In this document: piece after piece, positions 1 through 5,774 of the stretch | Position numbering within the stretch: position 1 is the first letter of the stretch | Layout: each line of letters opens with the position of its first letter | Source of the DNA: Spirochaetales bacterium | GTDB lineage: Bacteria; Spirochaetota; Spirochaetia; SZUA-6; DRHE01 | Direction: 5' to 3' | Assembly: GCA_011049745.1 (NCBI GenBank) | Contig: DRHE01000054.1 | Location: forward strand, 1-9,303 | DNA length: 9,303 bases | Made by a program: the position numbers and the translations under genes | The notes under the pieces: generated by a model | Told to the model about the DNA's origin: nothing | Seen by the model: the letters and a program-made list of their open reading frames with translations, nothing else | Databases searched by the model: none

Positions 1-19
1 AGATGTGTATAAGAGACAG
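1..19 (+). other. Tn5 mosaic-end (Nextera) adapter left on the contig end
   Basis: The first 19 bases are agatgtgtataagagacag, exactly the hyperactive Tn5 transposase mosaic end used in tagmentation libraries. It sits at the very edge of the sequence, which is where untrimmed adapter is expected. It is not part of the genome. Translated in the frame of the first gene it gives the false N-terminus MYKRQ, starting from a GTG at position 5. Genomic sequence starts at base 20. Confidence 0.96.
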
Positions 20-379
20 GCCTTAAACAGCCTGGCTCTGGAGCTGGAGCAATGTATCAGCGAAATAAGCGATGTTTCACTGCTCTTACAGACTGGTAAA
101 GATCGTAAGGCCATGGAAACCATAATTCGGTTTACTGAGCTAAATGAGAACCTGATCAGGGTTTTTCTTAACCTTAAAAAAAGCCGCAGGAAAGAAATTG
201 AAGAACTTACAATAGATGGTATGAGACTGGAAGAGTTTTATACGGAATTGAACGCCATTCTCAAGGAGCTGATAGAAGCCTTTCACGCTCAGGACTCGGT
301 TCTAATTGGTGACCTGTTGGAATATGAGATAGCCCCCAGGCTGGAAAGTATTAAAATTTTAGGACAGGATTTATCATGA
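20..379 (+). CDS. 3' part of a small helical protein, possibly a flagellar chaperone-like protein
   Basis: This is the C-terminal part of a gene whose start lies off the left end; about 119 genuine residues remain. The apparent start at position 5 lies inside the adapter and is false. The product is soluble, charged and apparently almost wholly alpha-helical (leucine/glutamate-rich heptad-like stretches, a basic KKSRRKEIEE segment), with no signal peptide or membrane segment. It ends with a DLLEYEIAPRLESIK-type motif. Its stop overlaps the next ATG in an ATGA junction (376-379), so it is translationally coupled to the PilZ gene. I do not recognise the family from sequence. I recall a small helical protein between fliD and a PilZ gene in treponemes, which makes a FliT-like chaperone role conceivable, but this is context inference only. 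Confidence 0.7.
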   Translation, partial: ALNSLALELEQCISEISDVSLLLQTGKDRKAMETIIRFTELNENLIRVFLNLKKSRRKEIEELTIDGMRLEEFYTELNAILKELIEAFHAQDSVLIGDLLEYEIAPRLESIKILGQDLS

Positions 380-1512
380 ATCTCATCGATATCTTTAATG
401 GGGTCATCTTAAAACTGGAATATGATCTTATGGCTAAAAGTGACACCAGATCAATGTGGATTTTCCTGGCCATTATTCTGGTTTTTTTAATCATTCTCAT
501 TGTAGGCCTCAGAATGAGCAACCGCGGCAATACCCGCCTGTCTCCCGAACAGAGAAGAAAATATAATAAATTTGTATTCCGAAAAATGGCCCGTGACATA
601 GGTCTGCAAAAGAGCCATACGGAAATGCTGGATTATCTGGTAAAGGCCTGCAAAGTAAAACAGCCATTCCTGGTTTTCTCCAATGCCGGCCTTTTAGATG
701 ATATTATTAAGAAGGGAATTTATTCCCTGGACCACAATCGTGATATAAGCGAGGAGGCCAGAGAACAAAATTTGAGTTTAATATTTCAAATCAAGCAGAT
801 AATCGAGCGGAATTCACGGAAAGGTATCGGAATCCGATCCACCAACCTGCTGAAACCAGGGCAGTCTTTAGTAATTACCGAAGAATCAAGCGGCCAATAT
901 GCAATGAAAGTAGTATCCAATATGAGGGATATGCTCTGTTTAAGCGCCCCGCACAATAGAGCCGGCCATGATTTCCGCTGGCGCAAAGGCACCCGGTTAA
1001 GGGCTCATTTCTGGCGGGATAGTGATGCCGGTTACTCCTTTCAGACAAAAGTACTGGGGTACGATACAATTAAAGGCAAAATATGTGTTCTTATTCAACA
1101 TTCCAAAACACTGCGCAGGGAACAGAAAAGAAAGTTCCGGCGGCGGCCTTTGGAAAAACCATGTTTTTTCTATCCTATTCAAATTATGGAAATGGGGACC
1201 GGCAGGAAAAAAAAGCGCAGGGCTGTAGTTGAACAGAGTAAGAGGCACCTGGGCACAGTTGCCGATATTTCCGGCGGCGGCTGCAGTATTAACTCATTAA
1301 ACCCCCTTCTTCAGGGACAGCTTATTAAAATTGAGTTTGAATTTGAGCGCGGCACCCGCATAGCTGTTTTCGGTAAGATCAAACGCTTTGGTAAAAACAA
1401 GGTGCGCGGCGGTGTAATGCACGTAATGTTTACCAAAGTTTCCGGAAGATACCTGAACCGTATCTATTCCTATGTCTATAACTATGCATCACCTTACAGA
1501 TTTACCGCCTGA
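376..1512 (+). CDS. Membrane-anchored PilZ-domain c-di-GMP receptor
   Basis: A 378-residue protein, probably a cyclic-di-GMP effector acting at the inner membrane on motility. One strong transmembrane helix spans about residues 28-45 (IFLAIILVFLIILIVGL), followed by a basic cytoplasmic region. Residues about 60-240 are a helical then beta-rich region that could hold a divergent YcgR/PilZN-type domain. The C-terminal PilZ domain has both c-di-GMP signatures: an RxxxR motif at R252-R256 within RKFRRRP, and D-x-S-x-x-G as DISGGG at 297-302. It starts at an ATGA overlap with the preceding gene, with AGGACAGGA upstream as ribosome binding site. A c-di-GMP phosphodiesterase gene lies three genes downstream. 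A role as flagellar brake or regulator is inferred from the family; c-di-GMP binding is well supported by the motifs. Confidence 0.88.
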   Translation: MNLIDIFNGVILKLEYDLMAKSDTRSMWIFLAIILVFLIILIVGLRMSNRGNTRLSPEQRRKYNKFVFRKMARDIGLQKSHTEMLDYLVKACKVKQPFLVFSNAGLLDDIIKKGIYSLDHNRDISEEAREQNLSLIFQIKQIIERNSRKGIGIRSTNLLKPGQSLVITEESSGQYAMKVVSNMRDMLCLSAPHNRAGHDFRWRKGTRLRAHFWRDSDAGYSFQTKVLGYDTIKGKICVLIQHSKTLRREQKRKFRRRPLEKPCFFYPIQIMEMGTGRKKKRRAVVEQSKRHLGTVADISGGGCSINSLNPLLQGQLIKIEFEFERGTRIAVFGKIKRFGKNKVRGGVMHVMFTKVSGRYLNRIYSYVYNYASPYRFTA

Positions 1513-1604
1513 AAAGACCCTGCCTGGACAAATCTGTTGACCATAATTCCTTTTTTCAATACCCTATAACCCGTTATCAGCCTTTTTAGAAAATTAGTTA
1601 AAAA

Positions 1605-1610
1605 AAGAGG
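1605..1610 (+). promoter_or_regulatory. Shine-Dalgarno that decides the TsaE start
   Basis: AAGAGG lies nine bases before a CTG at 1620. No ATG, GTG or TTG occurs in the TsaE frame between the upstream in-frame stop (TAA, 1599-1601) and the Walker A motif. This site therefore points to CTG 1620, or less likely ATC 1623, as the start codon. Confidence 0.6.
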
Positions 1611-1619
1611 TTTGCTGTC

Positions 1620-2060
1620 CTGATCTGTTGGAAAAGCACAAGCCCGGAGGCAACTAGAGAAATAGGTTTTAAAATCGGCTCCTCACTAAAAGAAAGCATA
1701 ATTATATCTTTAGAGGGCGGGCTGGGTGCCGGAAAAACCACTTTAGTTAAGGGTTTGGCTGCTGCATTGAGCATTAAGGAAGAAATAACCAGTCCCAGCT
1801 TCACTATTATTGCTCATTACCAGGGAACCTTGCCGCTGGTTCATATAGATTTATACCGGATAACCGGGATTGAAGAGTTGGAAGAGCTTGGCCTTGAGGA
1901 GATATTTGACAATAAAGGGATAAGTGTTATTGAATGGGGAGAAAAAGCCCTTTCTCTATTTGCCGGTTATGGGTATGGCCAGGATACATTGATAAGAGTA
2001 AGAATAGAGATGGAGGAAGATGGTTCCAGGCTCATTGAAATCCAGGGTCTTGATATATGA
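1620..2060 (+). CDS. tsaE: tRNA threonylcarbamoyladenosine biosynthesis ATPase TsaE (probable CTG start)
   Basis: TsaE is the P-loop ATPase that works with TsaB and TsaD to make t6A37 on ANN-decoding tRNAs in the cytoplasm. Read from CTG 1620 the product has 146 residues, close to the usual length of about 150. The order of motifs is typical: a WKSTSPEAT N-terminus, Walker A GGLGAGKT at 33-40, TSPSFTII at 57-64, the aspartate in HIDLYR (D77) and VIEWGEK at 103-109. The first conventional start in frame, TTG 1755, lies after Walker A and would give a protein unable to bind ATP, so it is rejected. The frame is open back to the TAA at 1599. The stop overlaps the tsaB start (ATGA, 2057-2060), fitting co-translation with its partner. 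A rare CTG start is preferred; a base error that removed an ATG/GTG/TTG is possible. Confidence 0.92.
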   Translation: MICWKSTSPEATREIGFKIGSSLKESIIISLEGGLGAGKTTLVKGLAAALSIKEEITSPSFTIIAHYQGTLPLVHIDLYRITGIEELEELGLEEIFDNKGISVIEWGEKALSLFAGYGYGQDTLIRVRIEMEEDGSRLIEIQGLDI

Positions 2061-2746
2061 ATGTCTTAGCGATTGACACAGCCACCGAAGTGCTTGGCAT
2101 AGCTTTGAGCACTGGTGGTGAGCGGCGGGTAACCACTGTTAGAATAGGACTTAAACACTCCGAAACTCTTCTGCCATGGATAAAGCTCCTGATAGAGGAT
2201 TCGAGAATTCAGCTTGATGACCTCCAGCTTATTGTCTGTTCACTTGGTCCCGGCTCCTTTACGGGCTTAAGAATTGGCCTGGCTGCGGCAAAGGGTCTGG
2301 CAGCAGGCTCTCCCTGTCCTTTGATAGGCATCCCCGGGCTGGATGCTCTGGCTTTTCGTTACCGGTCCTTCAGGGGAGTAGTAATACCGCTCTCAGATGC
2401 CCGCAGAAATATGGTTTACGCTGCTCTGTACAGGCAGGGAGAGAGAATTTCAGATTACCTGCATATCCCCCTGACCAGGCTTGCCCTGGATTTGCAAGAG
2501 TTCGACAATCTGCTGCTTACCGGTTCCGAAGCTGAAGTCTTGGCACGGATAATCGCAGAAGAGCAGAGCAGGGAGGGAGTAACCCTGGACAGAGGCCTGC
2601 CTTTCACCGACCCGGAAAGTCTGCTGGAAATCGGGAAAGAGCTCTTCGACCGAAAAGGCAATATTCAGTACAACCTTGAACCTCTTTATTTAAGAAAAAG
2701 TGAAGCGGAAATAAAACTCTACGGAGAAGCCTTAAACCATGAGTGA
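2057..2746 (+). CDS. tsaB: tRNA threonylcarbamoyladenosine biosynthesis protein TsaB
   Basis: TsaB is the ASKHA-fold scaffold partner of TsaD in t6A37 synthesis; it dimerises with TsaD and recruits TsaE. The 229-residue product has the usual landmarks: VLAIDTATEVLGIAL at 3-17, HSETLLP at 34-40, the highly conserved GPGSFTGLRIGLA at 64-76 and DARRNMVYAALY at 114-125. The length is normal for TsaB. TsaB proteins lack a complete metal/ATP site by family rule, so no catalytic residues are expected. It begins in an ATGA overlap with tsaE and its last 8 bases overlap the start of the HD-GYP gene, so the three genes are tightly coupled. No RimI-like acetyltransferase is fused or adjacent, unlike in many Firmicutes. 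Confidence 0.95.
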   Translation: MNVLAIDTATEVLGIALSTGGERRVTTVRIGLKHSETLLPWIKLLIEDSRIQLDDLQLIVCSLGPGSFTGLRIGLAAAKGLAAGSPCPLIGIPGLDALAFRYRSFRGVVIPLSDARRNMVYAALYRQGERISDYLHIPLTRLALDLQEFDNLLLTGSEAEVLARIIAEEQSREGVTLDRGLPFTDPESLLEIGKELFDRKGNIQYNLEPLYLRKSEAEIKLYGEALNHE

Positions 2747-3827
2747 CAATATCAATATGGATCAAGCTGAGGAACTGCAGGAACTGGATCGTCTTGAAGA
2801 AATAACAGCAGACGCGGAGCCCCCTACTCCCGCCCTACTCAGCTACAGGTATGTAACCATGCAGCAGAAGAGCAATGCCCGGAGCCCCTCACCCACTATG
2901 CTTTTAGATAAGAAGCTTAATATCCAGTGGGTTAATGAGTCCTTTAAAGCTCTCTATGGCAGCCAGGCTGCAGCGGTTGGACGGCAGCTCTCAAATTTTT
3001 TTACTCAGGAGATAAAAGATAGCCGGCACGGCAACCTTATACAGGGGATTACCTCTCCCAAATCAGGGTTCAGCTGGCTTGGAAGAGTGGAAAAAAAGAG
3101 CAGAGACCGCTTATCGGTGATTGCCAACCTGTTGATACTGCCAATTTTTGATTCCCCGGAAACCGGCACCCTTCCCGTAGGTTACATGGGCATACTGGAT
3201 AATATCAGCGCTGAATTACGGCAGATGCTGCGCACAACCTATGAAAGCCTCCTGGGAGCCGCCCGCCTGAAAGACAACGATACGGGAAACCATATTGAGC
3301 GGGTCAATCGATATGCACGGAAAATGGCCCAATCTTTGCTTGGAATAGATGAATATCCCGAAGTTGACCGGGAATTTATTGAAACTATCGGTTTCCTGGC
3401 TGCCATGCATGATATAGGAAAAATCGGCACACCCGATGACATTCTTAATAAAGAGGGCCCCCTTGAGGCCTGGGAATGGGAAATAATGCAGGAACATACC
3501 CTTAACGGCGCTTTTATTATGTCCAGTTACCCCAATCCCATGGCTAAAGAGATTGCCCTGCGCCACCACGAGCGCTGGGACGGCAGCGGCTATCCCCATG
3601 ACTTGAGCGAAAACCTGATCCCCTTAAGTGCCCGCCTGGTAGCTATTGGCGATGTCTACGATGCCCTGCGAATGAAACGCAGTTATAAACAACCCTTCAA
3701 CCACCAGGAAGCACAGAAAATAATAATTAAGGACAGCGGCTCTCACTTCGATCCCAGCCTGGTCGAGTACTTTATAGAGTTGGAAAATGATTTTTACCGG
3801 ATCTACGAAGAACTGAAGGATCCTTAA
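2739..3827 (+). CDS. PAS-HD-GYP cyclic-di-GMP phosphodiesterase
   Basis: A 362-residue cytoplasmic protein predicted to hydrolyse c-di-GMP. Residues 1-50 are an acidic, low-complexity leader. Residues about 53-157 form a PAS-like sensor (LLDKKLNIQWVNESFKALYG, later VGYMGILDNIS). A short helix leads into the HD-GYP domain at about 170-360. Visible metal and catalytic residues are H185 (TGNHIERV), H224-D225 and K228 in HDIGK, H253, H276-H277 in HHERWDGSGYP (the GYP motif at 284-286) and D305 in GDVYDAL. The residue four before H185 is D181, where trinuclear-iron members usually have Glu. It overlaps tsaB by 8 bases and is the last gene of the core cluster. With the PilZ gene it forms a c-di-GMP control pair; the ligand of the PAS domain is unknown. 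Confidence 0.93.
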   Translation: MSDNINMDQAEELQELDRLEEITADAEPPTPALLSYRYVTMQQKSNARSPSPTMLLDKKLNIQWVNESFKALYGSQAAAVGRQLSNFFTQEIKDSRHGNLIQGITSPKSGFSWLGRVEKKSRDRLSVIANLLILPIFDSPETGTLPVGYMGILDNISAELRQMLRTTYESLLGAARLKDNDTGNHIERVNRYARKMAQSLLGIDEYPEVDREFIETIGFLAAMHDIGKIGTPDDILNKEGPLEAWEWEIMQEHTLNGAFIMSSYPNPMAKEIALRHHERWDGSGYPHDLSENLIPLSARLVAIGDVYDALRMKRSYKQPFNHQEAQKIIIKDSGSHFDPSLVEYFIELENDFYRIYEELKDP

Positions 3828-3885
3828 TTTTGACCGACTTTTTTCCCCATATTTTGAAGCACAATCGCTATTTGCCCAGGATTAG

Positions 3886-4140
3886 AAACGGACACCTCTC
3901 TTTGCGGAGTACATGACTCAGGAAGTCCTGCTGGATCTTCCCCATCGGCAATTTGTCTTTACTGTTCCACCTAAAAGCATACAGCTGATCCGCAGATATG
4001 GGCTCTATTCCTCCCGTACCAAGGGGTACTGGGCTGATATGCCGTATGTAGCCGAACGTACTCCTACCGGTTGGCAGGAACACCACCCGGAAATAGATAA
4101 GGATGCGAAAGGAGCCTATTTCGATCCCGCTGCAAAGTGA
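3886..4140 (+). pseudogene. Internally deleted IS91-family transposase remnant
   Basis: A fragment of an IS91-type (Y2/HUH) transposase. After an in-frame TAG at 3883 the frame reads KRTPLFAEYMTQEVLLDLPHRQ and FVFTVP. This matches the region just after the N-terminal zinc-binding motif of IS91 transposases (pattern KR...F.EW...VL..vPHR..VF.iP). It then jumps directly to QLIRRYGLYSSRTKGYW, the Y.GLYSSR.RG-type tail near the end of the catalytic domain. The central catalytic part is missing, as are the Cys-rich N-terminus and any end sequences. The 75-codon open frame from ATG 3913 is therefore a decayed fusion rather than a real small gene. It lies exactly between the core cluster and the AT-rich PadR/SDR block, which suggests a role in bringing that block in. 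Family recognition is from memory of the motifs. Confidence 0.72.
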
Positions 4141-4166
4141 TGGTAGTTAAAAAATTTGAAATATTT

Positions 4167-4227
4167 AGTAATATTACTTGACAATTAATATTGTTTAATG
4201 TATAGTATTATACGAAAGGTAATATTA
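4167..4227 (+). promoter_or_regulatory. Iterated 17-bp palindromic cores, candidate PadR operator
   Basis: Four TAATATT-like cores start at 4169 (TAATATTA), 4186 (TAATATTG), 4203 (TAGTATTA) and 4220 (TAATATTA), each exactly 17 bp after the last. The first is inside the perfect 12-bp palindrome AGTAATATTACT (4167-4178), which touches the -35 box. The second is in the spacer, the third covers the -10 box, and the fourth lies between the ribosome binding site and ATG. PadR proteins usually repress their own promoters through short inverted repeats, so this is a sensible autoregulatory operator. Part of the pattern could be AT-rich chance. Confidence 0.55.
4178..4206 (+). promoter_or_regulatory. 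Sigma-70-type promoter of the PadR operon
   Basis: A perfect -35 box TTGACA (4178-4183) is followed by a 17-bp spacer and the -10 box TATAGT (4201-4206), one mismatch from TATAAT. Transcription should start near 4212-4214, only about 14 bases before the padR ATG at 4227, giving a very short leader with GAAAGG (4214-4219) as ribosome binding site. It is the strongest promoter-like sequence in the window and fits a unit running from 4227 to 8540. Confidence 0.82.
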
Positions 4228-4535
4228 TGAATATACAGTTGAAAAAAGGAATACTCGATGCGCTTGTACTATCAATCCTTAAAAATAAGGATCTCTATGG
4301 ATATAGACTGTCAGAGCAGATTAACAGCATCGTTCATACTGCAGAAACCGCCCTGTATCCGATACTAAGGAGGCTTAAAATGCAGGGTTATCTTACAACG
4401 TATTCGGTGGAGCATAATGGCCGCTTGCGGAAATACTACAGTATCACAGAATCCGGCAGAGTCCACCTGGATGAGCGTATCGGTGATTTGTTTGAATTAA
4501 GCAAAATAATAGAGACTATTGTGGAAGGGGATTAA
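4227..4535 (+). CDS. PadR-family winged-helix transcriptional regulator
   Basis: A 102-residue short-type PadR repressor. The N-terminal winged helix-turn-helix fills most of the chain: helix 1 with LKKGILDALVLSIL at 5-18, the family hallmark LYGYRL at 23-28, the recognition region ETALYPILRRLKMQGYL at 40-56 and the wing with RKYYSITESGR at 68-78. Only a short C-terminal dimer helix follows, as in subfamily-2 PadR proteins. Start ATG 4227 has GAAAGG seven bases upstream. It is the first gene of the accessory operon, directly under a strong promoter with repeated palindromic cores, so it probably represses itself and the genes after it. The next gene is a HAAS-domain membrane protein, a known genetic partner of PadR regulators. 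The inducing signal cannot be read from sequence. Confidence 0.93.
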   Translation: MNIQLKKGILDALVLSILKNKDLYGYRLSEQINSIVHTAETALYPILRRLKMQGYLTTYSVEHNGRLRKYYSITESGRVHLDERIGDLFELSKIIETIVEGD

Positions 4536-4540
4536 AAATC

Positions 4541-5755
4541 ATGAAAAAAATATTTAAAGATTATATTAGTAAAATACGGTCCGGTTTAAAAGGCTGGACT
4601 GCGAAAAGTATCGATGAAGCGGTGAGTTATTATGAGGAGTTTATAGAAGATGCCGTTGAGCAGGAGATACTTGAGCAGGAGATACTCGACCGTCTTGGAA
4701 GTCCGCGAGAGATAATAGATACAATAAAGACAGAGAGCAATATAGGCAGAACAGAGAAAAAACCAGGCCCTCTCGGGCTTATGAAAAGTATTCTCGGTGT
4801 TCCTGCGCTTAAAGTATCAATCTTTTTGGGGGGGCTATTTCCAATAGTAACGGCTTTCCTTTTGTATATACTTTCTGTAGCCCTGTATATTGCAATTGCC
4901 GGTGGTGTGTTTATCTCCGTATATGGAATCCTGCAGATACAGCCGCAGTATGTATGGGGAATTATAGGCATGGCCGGGCTGGGACTGTTGTCTGCCGGGA
5001 TATTCGGTGCTTTGGGATATTTAATCTGGCAATTTGCAAATCTCATTACAGTCCATACGATGAAGCTTTTAAGAAGATACCTCCGTAGAAACAAAGATAG
5101 AAGGATAAAGGAGCAGGCATTAGATATTGATACAGGGAAAATGGCAACCGGAAAAAAGAGAAGAATAAGAACTGTATTGATCTCATTTGCCGTTATCTGT
5201 TTAATCGGGGTAGTTATGCTTATTCCCTCCGGTTTGCCGGCAAGATATTTTTCCATCTGGAATAGTGCGATGCCTTCCTCCTTTACCGTTAAAAGGGGAG
5301 AGTTTAAGCCCGATGAGATAAAGGCAATTTCTATAAAAACCCTTAACTCACAGGTTGTGCTTAAAAAAACTATTTCAAATGTAATCATCGTATCGTACCA
5401 GGAGCCTGACTGGATGGAGGGCAGAATTGATCAGAACGGCGCTAACATTGTCTTTACAGAAACATCGAATGGGAGATTGCCCTATATGCAGTTTGTTTCC
5501 CGACATGAAGGGATGACGGAAGTTACGGTAATGCTTCCGAAAACCTATACGGCAGAGAGTATTAGTATTAAAACAAACGGCGGGACAGTAAAAATAGAAG
5601 GCCTTTCGGATATGTATGACATATCAGCGGAAGCCGGAAAAGATAAAATAATTCTCAATAATAGGGTTCTATCGGATACCCTGTTTCAAAATAAAGGTAG
5701 GGGCATGGGTGTTATACGGATAGAAGACAGAAATGGAATGGTTAAAATTGATTAG
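4541..5755 (+). CDS. HAAS (DUF1700)-DUF4097 membrane protein, partner of PadR
   Basis: A 404-residue integral membrane protein five bases after padR. Residues 1-65 form an alpha-helical HAAS/DUF1700 domain (AVSYYEEFIEDA, then RLGSPREIID). Three hydrophobic segments follow at about 92-113, 114-133 and 138-168, then a very basic cytoplasmic loop (LLRRYLRRNKDRRIKEQ) and a fourth membrane helix at about 209-229. The C-terminal part (about 245-404) is a beta-strand-rich DUF4097-type repeat domain (AISIKTLNSQVVL, SISIKTNGGTVKIEGL), predicted outside the membrane. HAAS proteins beside PadR genes are thought to relay membrane or envelope signals to the regulator; that role is inferred here. A perfect 15-bp tandem duplication (4656-4685) adds five residues to the HAAS domain. 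The minus-strand open frame over 4630-5388 is a shadow. Confidence 0.85.
   Translation: MKKIFKDYISKIRSGLKGWTAKSIDEAVSYYEEFIEDAVEQEILEQEILDRLGSPREIIDTIKTESNIGRTEKKPGPLGLMKSILGVPALKVSIFLGGLFPIVTAFLLYILSVALYIAIAGGVFISVYGILQIQPQYVWGIIGMAGLGLLSAGIFGALGYLIWQFANLITVHTMKLLRRYLRRNKDRRIKEQALDIDTGKMATGKKRRIRTVLISFAVICLIGVVMLIPSGLPARYFSIWNSAMPSSFTVKRGEFKPDEIKAISIKTLNSQVVLKKTISNVIIVSYQEPDWMEGRIDQNGANIVFTETSNGRLPYMQFVSRHEGMTEVTVMLPKTYTAESISIKTNGGTVKIEGLSDMYDISAEAGKDKIILNNRVLSDTLFQNKGRGMGVIRIEDRNGMVKID
4656..4685 (+). repeat. Perfect 15-bp tandem duplication inside the HAAS domain
   Basis: The unit ttgagcaggagatac occurs twice back to back (4656-4670 and 4671-4685) with no mismatch. Being 15 bp it keeps the reading frame and gives the peptide repeat EQEILEQEILD. 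Identity of both copies suggests a recent slippage event. Confidence 0.9.
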
Positions 5756-5774
5756 ACGAAAAAGGAGAGTTGAT

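Noticed and set aside
1537..1570. TTGACC and TATAAC upstream of tsaE as a promoter
   Set aside because: The spacing is 22 bp, too long for a sigma-70 promoter, and no better pair was found.
1755..2060. TsaE starting at TTG 1755
   Set aside because: This start would remove the N-terminus and the whole Walker A motif encoded at 1716-1739; the upstream frame is clearly conserved TsaE.
3216..3599. 127-codon minus-strand frame
   Set aside because: Antisense shadow of the HD-GYP catalytic domain, with no recognisable protein features.
3816..3825. AAGGATCCTT palindrome at the end of the HD-GYP gene as terminator
   Set aside because: A 10-bp perfect palindrome without loop or adjacent T-run cannot form a normal intrinsic terminator hairpin; the T-run comes later.
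3842..3883. Frame reading DFFPHILKHNRYLPRIRNG upstream of the IS91 remnant
   Set aside because: It is in another frame, has no start and does not match the IS91 N-terminus convincingly; possibly decayed sequence but unsupported.
4630..5388. Long 252-codon open frame on the minus strand
   Set aside because: It is antisense to the well-supported HAAS-DUF4097 gene, has low-complexity Ser/Ile/Pro composition, includes the antisense of the 15-bp duplication and shows no family motif.
5733..5774. Upstream ATG for the first SDR
   Set aside because: It lies inside the end of the preceding gene and would add 14 residues before the typical SDR N-terminus; AAAGGAGAG at 5761-5769 points to ATG 5775.
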